From the NCBI RefSeq assembly GCF_051860505.1, contig NZ_JBHYDX010000006.1, positions 113,934-177,933 on the forward strand: 64,000 nt of DNA. The letters run 5' to 3'. Below the pieces are notes generated by a model that did not search any database, was not told the DNA's origin, and saw only the letters and a program-made list of their open reading frames with translations. Every line of letters begins with the position of its first letter. The first letter of the stretch is position 1. The DNA comes from Pannonibacter sp051860505. GTDB lineage: Bacteria; Pseudomonadota; Alphaproteobacteria; Rhizobiales; Stappiaceae. Made by a program: the position numbers and the translations under genes. Below are positions 1 to 8,295 of the stretch, piece by piece.

Positions 1-396
1 GGCTGTCAGGCCCGGATACATGGCAAAGGCCATGTTGGCGGAGGACAGATACTCGGCCATGACCATGGCCAGTGTGTGCGGCAGGCCCTGGCCGCCGTGA
101 TCGGGATGAACCGACAGGCCGCCCCAGCCGCCTTCGCAATAGGCGTCATAGGCCGCCTTGAAGCCTTTCGGAGGGGTGACGCTGCCGTCGTCGTGACGGA
201 CGCAGCCTTCCTGGTCACCGCTCTGGTTCAGAGGCTGGATCACCTCCTCGCAGAACTTGGCGCCTTCCCGCAGGATGGCTTCAACCAGATCGGGCGATGC
301 ATCGGCAAAGCCCGGCAGGTTGCTGTAGCGTTCGTAGCCGAACACATCCTTGAGTAGAAACAGTGTGTCCTCGACGGGGGCACGGTAGGTCGGCAT
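1..396 (-). CDS. Acyl-CoA dehydrogenase, N-terminal part (gene runs off the left edge)
   Basis: This is the first 132 codons of a leftward gene. The ATG at 394-396 has a strong GGAGG five bases upstream. The product starts MPTYRAPVEDTLFLLKDV and continues through a region ending GGQGLPHTLAMVMAEYLSSAN. That is the N-terminal helical domain of the large FadE-type acyl-CoA dehydrogenases (about 590 residues), FAD flavoproteins that form the alpha,beta double bond of acyl-CoAs in beta-oxidation. The leading YRAPVED segment is typical of the subgroup with an extra N-terminal extension. The FAD-binding and catalytic glutamate regions lie outside the window, so substrate chain length cannot be judged. 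It is followed (in map terms, to the right) by a same-strand MerR regulator gene, a common alphaproteobacterial arrangement that suggests the MerR protein controls fatty-acid oxidation. Confidence 0.85.
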   Translation of the reverse strand, partial: MPTYRAPVEDTLFLLKDVFGYERYSNLPGFADASPDLVEAILREGAKFCEEVIQPLNQSGDQEGCVRHDDGSVTPPKGFKAAYDAYCEGGWGGLSVHPDHGGQGLPHTLAMVMAEYLSSANMAFAMYPGLTA

Positions 397-558
397 AAAT
401 TCCTCCCAGAACGAAACCGCATAATCACGACTTGACGTTTCCGTAAACGTCAACTGCCGCCTTTATATACGCGCCATTCCGGGGCGGACAAGCCGTGTCC
501 TTGGGGAAGGTACGCCTGATTCTTTATAAAATGAACAAAAGTCGCAGGCTCAAACGCA

Positions 559-586
559 CAAAACCGGAGCGCGTGCCCCGGTTTTG
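559..586 (-). terminator. Hairpin downstream of the MerR gene
   Basis: A perfect 9-bp inverted repeat, CAAAACCGG at 559-567 and CCGGTTTTG at 578-586, encloses a 10-nt loop. It lies 44 bp past the merR stop. The T run is inside the stem rather than after it, so termination strength is uncertain. Confidence 0.45.
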
Positions 587-629
587 CGTGATTTTCGATC
601 AGTTTGCGGCCGTGCCGCGCGCGTCAGGC

Positions 630-1091
630 TTATTCGCCCTCGGCTTCCTTGTGTTTCAGCATGCCGGAGACGATCTCGACGGTGCGGGAAAGCTCCTCGA
701 TTGCCTGGTCGATATCCTTGCGCTGGTTGACCAGAACGGCAATCTGCTCGCTGAACCGCGACAGGGCGACCCGAAGTTGCGTCACCTGTCCGTCGCGCAG
801 GTCATAGAGGTCGAGCATGTCTCGGATCTCGCTCAGCGAGAAGCCGACGCGCTTGCCCATGACAACCAGCTTCAGCCGCGCGCGATCCCGCCGCGTGTAG
901 ACCCGGTTGAGGCCATCGCGTTTCGGATTGAGCAGACCCCGGTCCTCATAGAAGCGCAGCGTGCGCAGGGTGCAGCCAAACTCCTTGGCGAGGTCGCCAA
1001 TGGTGAAATGGGTCTTCTTGGTGCTGTCGTCGGCGGCGGCAACGACATCGACGATCTCGGTGTTGTTCCGGAGGGATAGTGCTTCGCTCAT
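630..1091 (-). CDS. MerR-family transcriptional regulator
   Basis: A 153-residue MerR-type activator/repressor. The winged helix-turn-helix is at about residues 28-95: FTIGDLAKEFGCTLRTLRFYEDRGL, then the usual Y-TRRDRARL segment. It is followed by a long dimerisation helix rich in Leu and Ala (about 100-145). No cysteine pattern of the metal-sensing MerR proteins is present, so the effector is probably organic; the acyl-CoA dehydrogenase gene next door suggests acyl-CoA or a fatty-acid-derived ligand (inference). I chose the ATG at 1089-1091, which has an AGGA-containing leader. The reading frame stays open upstream for 77 codons, but that extension is Arg/Pro-rich and unlike the family. Family members are usually 130-160 residues. 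Confidence 0.85.
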   Translation of the reverse strand: MSEALSLRNNTEIVDVVAAADDSTKKTHFTIGDLAKEFGCTLRTLRFYEDRGLLNPKRDGLNRVYTRRDRARLKLVVMGKRVGFSLSEIRDMLDLYDLRDGQVTQLRVALSRFSEQIAVLVNQRKDIDQAIEELSRTVEIVSGMLKHKEAEGE

Positions 1092-1469
1092 GTCCTGTTC
1101 CTGCTCGCATCTCCCGCGCCGTCCCAAGATCCGAGAGGCTCGGGCGGGGGCAACGGGCGGCTTGCGCGGGGCCGCAACACCGGGAGGGGTGAGGGGACGC
1201 CGTGTTTCTAATGGAACGCCATACCTTACGCTAAGGGAACGGTCCACTCCTGGCAGGCGCCTTTTTTCCAGAATCGGCGCTTTTGGCCGATTGGCAAAGG
1301 AGCGGTTAAGACAAATTCGCAAGCTGCGACCGGAATTAACGCGCTGTTTACCCTACCGCGACAAAGATTCACCCATTGCTTCGGTGCCATTGTTTTTCCA
1401 GTTCCGGGACCGCGCAGCTCGCAAGTTTGTTGTCATAGGTCAGAACGACCGCAAGGCCAGGTCCAGCCC
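1092..1469. other. Divergent control region between merR and podJ
   Basis: 378 bp without a convincing gene. It should hold the promoters of both flanking genes. The right half (1290-1440) is AT-richer than the left and contains one CtrA-like motif, listed separately. I see no RNA gene in it. Confidence 0.5.
1336..1350 (+). promoter_or_regulatory. Possible CtrA-type site (TTAA-N7-TTTA)
   Basis: TTAA at 1336-1339 and TTTA at 1347-1350 are separated by exactly seven bases, one mismatch from the CtrA consensus TTAA-N7-TTAA. It lies 120 bp before the podJ-like ATG. Cell-cycle regulation of podJ is known in Caulobacter. A single 7/8 match can arise by chance, so this is a weak call. Confidence 0.3.
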
Positions 1470-4400
1470 ATGTCGTCTTGGAATATCCGCAGAGCAGGAA
1501 GCGGCGGCGATGAGATGTCGCGTGGCGGGCGTGGCCGGGGTTACGCCGGACAGCGCGACGACGACGATTCCTATGATGACGAGTATGAGGACGACTTGCC
1601 GGTGTCCGCGCGCGCGCTCCGCCGCGAACCGCCGCGCGAGCGGGTCGAACGCCTGACCCGCACGTCAACAGCGGCCGGCGATTATCGGCGCGGGGAAAGC
1701 CGCCAGGATACCGAACACGAACTGGATGCAGTGGCCGACGAACTGGATCGGCTGATGGGGGATCGCCATCGCACCCGTCGCCGGGATCGCTCGGACATGG
1801 ACGCCCGCCAGGAGCGTCGCATGGATCGCCGCCAGGACCTGGAAACCGAGCGCGAGCCCGCCCCGCGTGGTCGGCGCATTGGCGCTGTCATGGAAGCGCT
1901 GGAGCGCCTGGACCAGCGGGTAGGGGATCTGTCCGAGCGCACGATGGCGCCGCGCGCGGCGGCTGAGCCGCGTCGTGGCCAGGGCCGGTCACTTGGCGAA
2001 GATGCTTACGGATATGATGACGACCATGACGAGGAACTGGATGTCTATGATGCACCGCGCCGCCGGTCGCCCGAAATGCGGGCGACCGAGCCTCGCCCTG
2101 CCTCCCGCTCCAGCCGCCGCCGCCCTGTCGACGAGGAGGACTTTGATGCCGGTCGGCAGCCGCTCCGCCGGCCCCGTCGCCGGACCGAACTCAATGAAGA
2201 GGTAAGCCGCGCCGCCGCAGATCTGCGGTCCCGCCGTGATGCCCTCGACCGGATCGCCGAGCCGGATCTGGAGGCCCTCGATGACTATCCGATGGAGCGC
2301 CCGCGCCCGCGTCGTAACCGCGAGGTCGAAGCTCCATCCCGCCAGATCTACAATGACCTGTCGCGCCGGATCGATGCGCTGCGCAAGCCGCATCAGGAAA
2401 CGCTTGATGTCGTGCGTCGGGAAATCGGTGCCTTGCGGGAAACCCTCCAGGCCTGGCCCGACCGGGATCGCGGCCGCGAGGAGCGCGACCGCCAGGAAAT
2501 GCGCCGTCTGTCGGAGGTTGTCGAGCGCTTGCGGGTAGATCGCACCGATGACCGCCAGGCACGCGAATTGCGCGCCGAGATCGCGGACCTGCGCAATCTC
2601 GTTAGCACCACCAATGTTGACGGCACGCTGAAGACGCTCGAAATGGGCTATGCTCATATCGTTCAGCGGCTTGATGAGTTGTCACGGTCGTCTGTTGATC
2701 CGCGCGCGGTCAAGAGCCTTGCAGTGCGACTGATGGAGATCGAGGACGGCCTGTCTGCGCTGCCCCGGTCTGAACATCTGCTGGTTCTCGAAGGGCGTAT
2801 CGGGGATATCTCCGAACGGGTCGACACCTTGCTGCGGGCACACAGCCGCCTCGACATGGAGCCGCTGCGCCAGGAGTTGAAGGATGTCCGCCGTCTTGTC
2901 GAACAGGTCGACATCGGCCGTGTCATCGGCGGGCTTGACGACCGGATGCGCTTTGTCGCCGACCGGCTGGATGAACTGGAACTGTTAGCGCGCGAGCAGC
3001 GCGGTCTCGACAGCCGCCTCAGCGCGATGGAGGAACGTCTTCCTGATGCGGACAGCCTGGACCGGCTGAACGGGCGTCTGGAAGAGATCTTCGGGATGCT
3101 CTCGCGCGGTGAGTGCGGGTCCGGCGAGGACGAGGCCCGGTTCGGTAAGGTCGACAACCGGCTTGACGAAATCATGGACCGGCTTGCCTCCATGGAGCGG
3201 GGCAAGAGCCAGCAACATCCGGCGATGGATGCAGCTTTTGCCGGGCTCGAAACGCGGCTTCAGGGCATTCACAGCAAGATCGAATCCCTTGAGGAGCGCG
3301 CGACGCGCCCGATCTCGGTTGAGCTGGGCGAAGGTGCCGGCGTCGAGGCGGAGTTGCTTGCGCAGCTCGAACGCCAGGTCGGCGACCTGTCGCGCCGGCT
3401 TGCCGAACCGCGTGATCATGTCACCAACCAGGATATCGAGGCACTGCGCCGCGAGATCGTCGACATGCGCACGGCCGTGCAGACACCGGCCCCTGCCGTT
3501 ATGGCGCTGGAACGGCGTATCAGCGATCTTGCCGAGGCGGTCAATCGCGGCAGCGAGACCATGGACGACCGCCGCCTTGACCTGATCACCGACAAGATCG
3601 GAGCCTTGGCAGGACAGATTGAATCGGCCGAGAGCCGCTTGGCGGGCGTCGACGGGATCGAAAAGGCGCTGCTGCGTATCGAGGACGGCCTGCGGGCGAC
3701 CCGCGCCGAAGTCGCGGATGTGGCCAGCGAGGCCGCCCGCCGCGCCGTAAGGGATCACGTGCCGGACGTCCGGGAGTATGACGATGCGATTGGCGACCTG
3801 CGCGATGACCTAAAGCGGCTTCTGGATGCCGCGCAGGGCAGCGAAAGCCGGACGCGCAACACGTTCGAAGGCGTGCAATCGATCCTGTCCGGGATCACTG
3901 ACCGGCTTGATTCCATCGAACGCAGTGGCGTGACCCGCCCGTCGACGCGGGCTGCGGACGAGCCGCGCAGCCGCAGCCCCTTGCCGGGACTTCCCTTGAG
4001 CGCCGAAGGCCGTGAGCGGCCGAAGGAACGTGCCCGCGACCGCAAGGCGGATTTCATCGCAGCAGCCCGCCGCGCCGCGCAGGCCGCCTCCGCTGAGGTC
4101 CAGCAGGCGCGGGCCGAAGAACTTCGGGACGCGGACGAGGACGCGTCCTCAGCCAGTTGGTTGCGTCGGGCCTTTACCCGTTCAAAGCCGACCGGGACAG
4201 ACGATGCCCTGGAACTCGGCACGGATCAGGAAATCAAACCTGCCAAGCGGTCCCGCATTGCTCCGGAAGAAATCTCGGCGATCAGCCGGGATGATCGTCC
4301 GGCTCCCGAAAGCGCTGGCGGCGGCCTGCTGAGCGGCGGGCGCAAGCGCGCGATCCTGTTTGCGGCCGCAGCTGTCGTGCTGGCGATCGGCACCTTGCAA

Positions 4401-5747
4401 ATCTTCCGTCTGGCCAGCGGCGGTGATACGACCGCTGCACTGGATGGCGCGGACATCGAGGCGCCGCAGGTTGCCGAGACCCCCGTCGATGGCGCTGCGA
4501 CCCAGCCTGTGCTTGAACTCCAGGAAACGGACGTCGTCGAAGGCCCGGCAATCGGCCTGTCGGGGGATATCTCCGCGCCGCAGACGGTCGTGGCTGACAC
4601 CAATGCACGGGAACCGGAAGCCGCCGGGCAGGGGCCGGATGTTCCGCTGATGCCGGGTCCCCTGGCCAGTCAATCTCCACTTGTCACACCGAACTCACCC
4701 GATGCCTTGCCGCCGGCTCTGGCATTTTCGCCCCCGGCGATTTCCGGCAAGTTTGGTGACACGCCTTTTGTCAACGGTGCAGCGCCGGCGTTGCCTTCCA
4801 GCCCGACGACACTCGCTTCTGTACCGTCGTCGTTGCAGCCCAACCCGGTTGCTCCCGTTGCACCGGGTGCGACGCTTGAAAACCTGCCGCCGGAAGCCAT
4901 CGGGCCGATGGCGTTGCGCAGTGCTGCCGCTGCTGGCAATGCGGCCGCAGAATTCCAGATTGGTGTGAATTACACCGAAGGCAAGGGCGTGGCCTCTGAT
5001 CTCGCTGAGGCGGCCAAATGGTACGAAAAGGCCGCAGCCAAGGGTCTGGCACCGGCTCAGTACCGGCTCGCAAGCCTTTATGAAAAGGGGCGTGGCATTC
5101 CCAAGGATTTGGCGAAGGCGCGCGAATGGTACGTCAAGGCGGCCGAGGCGGGCAACGCCAAGGCGATGCACAATCTTGCAGTCCTCTACGCAGAAGGTGC
5201 CGAAGGCGCGCCCAACTTCACGGAAGCAGCCCGCTGGTTCAAGTCTGCCGCAGAGCACGGCGTTCCGGACAGCCTCTTCAACCTCGGCATTCTCCACGCG
5301 CGGGGCCTGGGTGTGCCCAAGGACCTGCCCGAGAGCTACAAGTGGTTTGCTATCGCTGCGAAGCAAGGCGACGGCGAAGCGGCCAAGAAACGCGACGACA
5401 TCGCCAACATGATGGACCAGACCCAGCTTGCAGCCGGACGTCTGGCGGTGGATACGTTCGCCTTGCAGGAGCCGAAGCCGGAGGCAAACACGGTGGTGCT
5501 GGATCCGGCCTGGGACATGGCCGCTGCCATGCCTGCCACCAACGCATCAGTGTTGCAGGGCGCGGACATGGTCCAGCAAGCCCAGGGACTGCTGAAGACA
5601 CTCGGCTTTGATCCAGGTTCGGTGGATGGCCAGATGGGGCCGAAGACGCGCCAGGCGATTGAGGATTTCCAGCGCAGTGCCAAGATGCCGGTGACTGGCG
5701 TGGTGACACCGGATCTCGTCAAGGCGCTGCTCGGGCGGTCAATTTGA
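1470..5747 (+). CDS. podJ: PodJ-like polar organising protein (coiled coil, TM, Sel1 repeats, peptidoglycan-binding domain)
   Basis: A 1425-residue protein. Residues about 1-300 are extremely rich in Arg, Asp and Glu. Residues 300-850 are heptad-rich coiled coil with many RLDEL- and RIGDLS-like repeats. One membrane segment follows a KR pair at about 958-976. A Pro/Ala-rich linker leads to three to four Sel1-type repeats (about 1143-1320, e.g. AAAKGLAPAQYRLASLYEKG). The C-terminal peptidoglycan-binding domain is at 1366-1425 (LLKTLGFDPGSVDGQMG). This order is that of Caulobacter PodJ, which is 974 residues and organises pole development and pilus/holdfast assembly from the inner membrane; this copy is much longer in its cytoplasmic part. 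The start is uncertain: the ATG at 1470 lacks a good Shine-Dalgarno, and a second ATG lies at 1515. It could instead be a broader PodJ-like Sel1 protein with another polar or division role. Confidence 0.78.
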   Translation: MSSWNIRRAGSGGDEMSRGGRGRGYAGQRDDDDSYDDEYEDDLPVSARALRREPPRERVERLTRTSTAAGDYRRGESRQDTEHELDAVADELDRLMGDRHRTRRRDRSDMDARQERRMDRRQDLETEREPAPRGRRIGAVMEALERLDQRVGDLSERTMAPRAAAEPRRGQGRSLGEDAYGYDDDHDEELDVYDAPRRRSPEMRATEPRPASRSSRRRPVDEEDFDAGRQPLRRPRRRTELNEEVSRAAADLRSRRDALDRIAEPDLEALDDYPMERPRPRRNREVEAPSRQIYNDLSRRIDALRKPHQETLDVVRREIGALRETLQAWPDRDRGREERDRQEMRRLSEVVERLRVDRTDDRQARELRAEIADLRNLVSTTNVDGTLKTLEMGYAHIVQRLDELSRSSVDPRAVKSLAVRLMEIEDGLSALPRSEHLLVLEGRIGDISERVDTLLRAHSRLDMEPLRQELKDVRRLVEQVDIGRVIGGLDDRMRFVADRLDELELLAREQRGLDSRLSAMEERLPDADSLDRLNGRLEEIFGMLSRGECGSGEDEARFGKVDNRLDEIMDRLASMERGKSQQHPAMDAAFAGLETRLQGIHSKIESLEERATRPISVELGEGAGVEAELLAQLERQVGDLSRRLAEPRDHVTNQDIEALRREIVDMRTAVQTPAPAVMALERRISDLAEAVNRGSETMDDRRLDLITDKIGALAGQIESAESRLAGVDGIEKALLRIEDGLRATRAEVADVASEAARRAVRDHVPDVREYDDAIGDLRDDLKRLLDAAQGSESRTRNTFEGVQSILSGITDRLDSIERSGVTRPSTRAADEPRSRSPLPGLPLSAEGRERPKERARDRKADFIAAARRAAQAASAEVQQARAEELRDADEDASSASWLRRAFTRSKPTGTDDALELGTDQEIKPAKRSRIAPEEISAISRDDRPAPESAGGGLLSGGRKRAILFAAAAVVLAIGTLQIFRLASGGDTTAALDGADIEAPQVAETPVDGAATQPVLELQETDVVEGPAIGLSGDISAPQTVVADTNAREPEAAGQGPDVPLMPGPLASQSPLVTPNSPDALPPALAFSPPAISGKFGDTPFVNGAAPALPSSPTTLASVPSSLQPNPVAPVAPGATLENLPPEAIGPMALRSAAAAGNAAAEFQIGVNYTEGKGVASDLAEAAKWYEKAAAKGLAPAQYRLASLYEKGRGIPKDLAKAREWYVKAAEAGNAKAMHNLAVLYAEGAEGAPNFTEAARWFKSAAEHGVPDSLFNLGILHARGLGVPKDLPESYKWFAIAAKQGDGEAAKKRDDIANMMDQTQLAAGRLAVDTFALQEPKPEANTVVLDPAWDMAAAMPATNASVLQGADMVQQAQGLLKTLGFDPGSVDGQMGPKTRQAIEDFQRSAKMPVTGVVTPDLVKALLGRSI

Positions 5748-5850
5748 TCGAATGGGGCAGTCGATGGTTGACAGGGCGGCGAAAGCAGCTCTTTTAGCAG
5801 CATTTCACGGGTGGCGACGGGTGTCGCCGCCATAACGCCGGTATAAGCCC

Positions 5851-6780
5851 GTGCAGATCTACCTGCCCATCGCCGAGATATCGGTGAACATGTTCGTCAT
5901 CTTCGGCATGGGCGGTGCCGTGGGCTTCCTGTCGGGCCTGTTCGGCATTGGTGGCGGCTTTCTGCTGACACCCCTCCTGATTTTCTCCGGCATTCCGCCC
6001 GCAGTCGCCGTTGCAACTGTGACGACGCAGATCGTGGCCTCTTCCTCGTCTGGGGTGTTGGCCTATTGGCGGCGTGGTGCCATCGACACCAAAATGGCGA
6101 CGGTGCTGCTGATCGCCGGCATTTTCGGCTCTGCCATCGGCGCGTGGCTGTTCGAGATCCTGCAGAGCCTTGGTCAGCTCGACGTTGTCATCTCACTGTC
6201 CTACGTGACCTTTCTCGGTGCCATCGGTAGCCTGATGCTGGTTGAATCCGTTGGCGCTATTCGTCGCCGGCGCACGGGCTCCGGCCGAGTGGCCCGTCTT
6301 CCCGGACAGCACAACTGGATCCATGGTCTGCCATTCAAGATGCGGTTTCGGCAGTCAAAGCTCTATGTCAGTGTGATACCGATCCTGGCGCTTGGCTCCG
6401 GCATCGGTTTCCTGGGAACAGTTCTGGGCATCGGCGGCGGCTTCATGATGGTGCCGGCGCTGATCTATCTGTTGCGTATGCCGACCAGCATCGTCGTCGG
6501 CACTTCGCTGATGCAAATCCTGTTCACAATGGCGGCTGCAACCATCCTGCATGCCATGACAACGCAGACAATCGATATTGTCCTCGCGTTGCTCCTGATG
6601 GTTGGGGGGGTGATCGGTGCCCAGTTTGGTGCCCGCATGGGACAGAAGCTGCGCGGTGATCAGCTGCGCCTCCTGTTGGCGCTGCTGGTTCTTTCGGTTG
6701 GTGTCCGCTTTGCTGTCGATCTGCTGGTCACCCCTGACGAGTTCTTCTCGATTGCGGTGAAAGGAGGCGCGGGCGCATGA
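5851..6780 (+). CDS. TSUP (TauE/SafE) family membrane permease
   Basis: A 309-residue protein with about eight hydrophobic segments and the internal duplication typical of TSUP transporters. The glycine-rich GIGGGFLLTP motif occurs near residue 30 and recurs as GIGGGFMMVP near 195. Family members export or import sulfite, sulfonates or other organosulfur anions; the substrate here is unknown. The start is a GTG at 5851. The last codon overlaps the next gene by ATGA (6777-6780), which implies translational coupling to the TIGR02186 protein. These two families are recurrent neighbours in Alphaproteobacteria, so they probably work as a unit at the inner membrane. Confidence 0.85.
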   Translation: MQIYLPIAEISVNMFVIFGMGGAVGFLSGLFGIGGGFLLTPLLIFSGIPPAVAVATVTTQIVASSSSGVLAYWRRGAIDTKMATVLLIAGIFGSAIGAWLFEILQSLGQLDVVISLSYVTFLGAIGSLMLVESVGAIRRRRTGSGRVARLPGQHNWIHGLPFKMRFRQSKLYVSVIPILALGSGIGFLGTVLGIGGGFMMVPALIYLLRMPTSIVVGTSLMQILFTMAAATILHAMTTQTIDIVLALLLMVGGVIGAQFGARMGQKLRGDQLRLLLALLVLSVGVRFAVDLLVTPDEFFSIAVKGGAGA

Positions 6781-7553
6781 GTGGCTGCCGGTTCCTTCTG
6801 GTCGCGATGCTGGCCCTCGCCTTGCGTCCGGTTCCGGCGACCGCCGAGGAATTGGTAACATCCCTGTCGTCGAGCGAAGTGCTGATCGAGTCCAATTTCA
6901 CCGGCGCGCAGATCGTTATCTTCGGCCAGGTTGACCGGGACAGGCAAACGGTTTCGCGACCCGGGAATTATGATATTGCCGTCGTGTTGCGCGGCCCGGA
7001 TCAGGTTGTCACCACACGCAGAAAAGATCGTTTGCTGGGTCTGTGGGTCAACCGCGAGGCCGAGACGTTCTATGAGGTCCCGTCCTTCTATGTGATGTCT
7101 TCGACCCGGCCGCCCACCGAGATGGGACATCGCAACATGCTGGAGAAATATGGCATCGGCATCAATTACCTCAATCTGCCGATCAGCCCTCAGTCCGAAG
7201 TTCAGGTGTCCGAGCGCGACGATTTCCGCGATGCTTTCCTGCGCCTGCGGCGGAAGCAGGGAGTTTACTCGGAACAGGCCGGAAAGGTCGAGTTCCTGAC
7301 CGAAAGCCTGTTTCGCACCACGATCTCCCTTCCTGCAGCTACACCGGTCGGAGTTTATTCCGTGAATACCTTTCTCCTGCACGAGGGAGCCATGCTGGCA
7401 AGCCAGACAAAGGAACTCACGGTTGCCAAGACTGGCTTCGAGCAGGTGGCCTTTGACCTGGCGCACCAGAGGCCTGCGCTCTACGGCATCCTGGCGGTGA
7501 TAATTGCGGTGTTCACCGGCTGGCTTGCCGGTGTCATTTTCCGCAAGGATTGA
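6777..7553 (+). CDS. TIGR02186 family protein (periplasmic, C-terminally anchored)
   Basis: A 258-residue protein with an N-terminal signal peptide (MSGCRFLLVAMLALALR, cleavage probably near ATAEE). A roughly 190-residue beta-rich periplasmic domain contains RPGNYDIAVVLRGPDQ and a C-terminal membrane helix (ILAVIIAVFTGWLAGVIF) ends in KD. It overlaps the preceding TSUP permease gene by 4 bp. The family has no proven function. Membership is judged from the pairing with TSUP, the size and the topology. A role as an extracytoplasmic partner of the permease is inference. Confidence 0.75.
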   Translation: MSGCRFLLVAMLALALRPVPATAEELVTSLSSSEVLIESNFTGAQIVIFGQVDRDRQTVSRPGNYDIAVVLRGPDQVVTTRRKDRLLGLWVNREAETFYEVPSFYVMSSTRPPTEMGHRNMLEKYGIGINYLNLPISPQSEVQVSERDDFRDAFLRLRRKQGVYSEQAGKVEFLTESLFRTTISLPAATPVGVYSVNTFLLHEGAMLASQTKELTVAKTGFEQVAFDLAHQRPALYGILAVIIAVFTGWLAGVIFRKD

Positions 7554-7569
7554 GGGGCGTTCTATGCCG

Positions 7570-8295
7570 TTAGTCGGCGATCAGCTTCGCGGCGGTAAAG
7601 GGGTAAAGCCGGTCTGCGCCAAGCATGAAGGCTGAGAACCGGCGAGGGGGGAACACGCTGGCGAAGGCGCTGTCCATGACGTTGAGGCCACCGGTCAGCG
7701 CGCCAAATGCCGGCAAGACCAGCCGGTTACCGTCAGTGGCAAAACAGGGGCGCCGGATCGACCGGCCATAGCGCCGGACTTTCGCGGCTGGATGCAGATG
7801 GCCACAAACCTCACCGGATTGCGGCCCGCTGCGTGGCTCATGGCGGAAGGTAAGGTCACCAAGCGTCATTTCGTCCACGCATTCGCCGCACAGGCGAACA
7901 GGTGCGACAGGATCGTGGTTGCCGGTCACCCAGATCCATTCCCGGTTCAACTGCAAGGTCGTCAGAAAGGCGCGATAGGGGGCAGGCAGCCGATCGGAGC
8001 CTTCCGCGTCATGGAAACTGTCGCCAAGGGCAATGACCCGCGCCGGATCGAAAGCGTCGATAACCATCGCCAGCCGTTCGAGCGTTGCGGCCGTGTCATA
8101 GGGCGGCAGCATCACGCCGCGCCGGGCATAGGACGAGCCTTTCTCCAGATGTAGGTCGGCAACAATCAGGGTTTGTTCGTCGGCCCACCAGGCCACACCG
8201 CTGTCATGCAAGCCCAGTTGGGTCCCGCCAACGGCGATGTCATGGCAGACGGGAGCCACCCGTCGGAATTGTCCTGCATTCCTCAGCGCCGTCAT
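7570..8295 (-). CDS. pdeM: Ligase-associated DNA damage response endonuclease PdeM
   Basis: A 241-residue calcineurin-like metallophosphoesterase. The metal-binding motifs appear in order: ADLHLEKG, GDSFHD, VTGNHDP and a C-terminal GHLHPAAKV. PdeM belongs to a conserved four-gene repair set with an Lhr-type helicase, a beta-CASP exonuclease and an ATP-dependent ligase, all found nearby in this window. Its ATG (8293-8295) overlaps the stop codon of the helicase gene by four bases, so the two are translationally coupled. It ends 16 bp from the convergent TIGR02186 gene with no obvious terminator between. Confidence 0.9.
   Translation of the reverse strand: MTALRNAGQFRRVAPVCHDIAVGGTQLGLHDSGVAWWADEQTLIVADLHLEKGSSYARRGVMLPPYDTAATLERLAMVIDAFDPARVIALGDSFHDAEGSDRLPAPYRAFLTTLQLNREWIWVTGNHDPVAPVRLCGECVDEMTLGDLTFRHEPRSGPQSGEVCGHLHPAAKVRRYGRSIRRPCFATDGNRLVLPAFGALTGGLNVMDSAFASVFPPRRFSAFMLGADRLYPFTAAKLIAD

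Noticed and set aside
1092..1322. N-terminal extension of the MerR regulator to an ATG at 1322
   Set aside because: The extra 77 residues are Arg/Pro-rich and not family-like; the ATG at 1091 gives the normal length.
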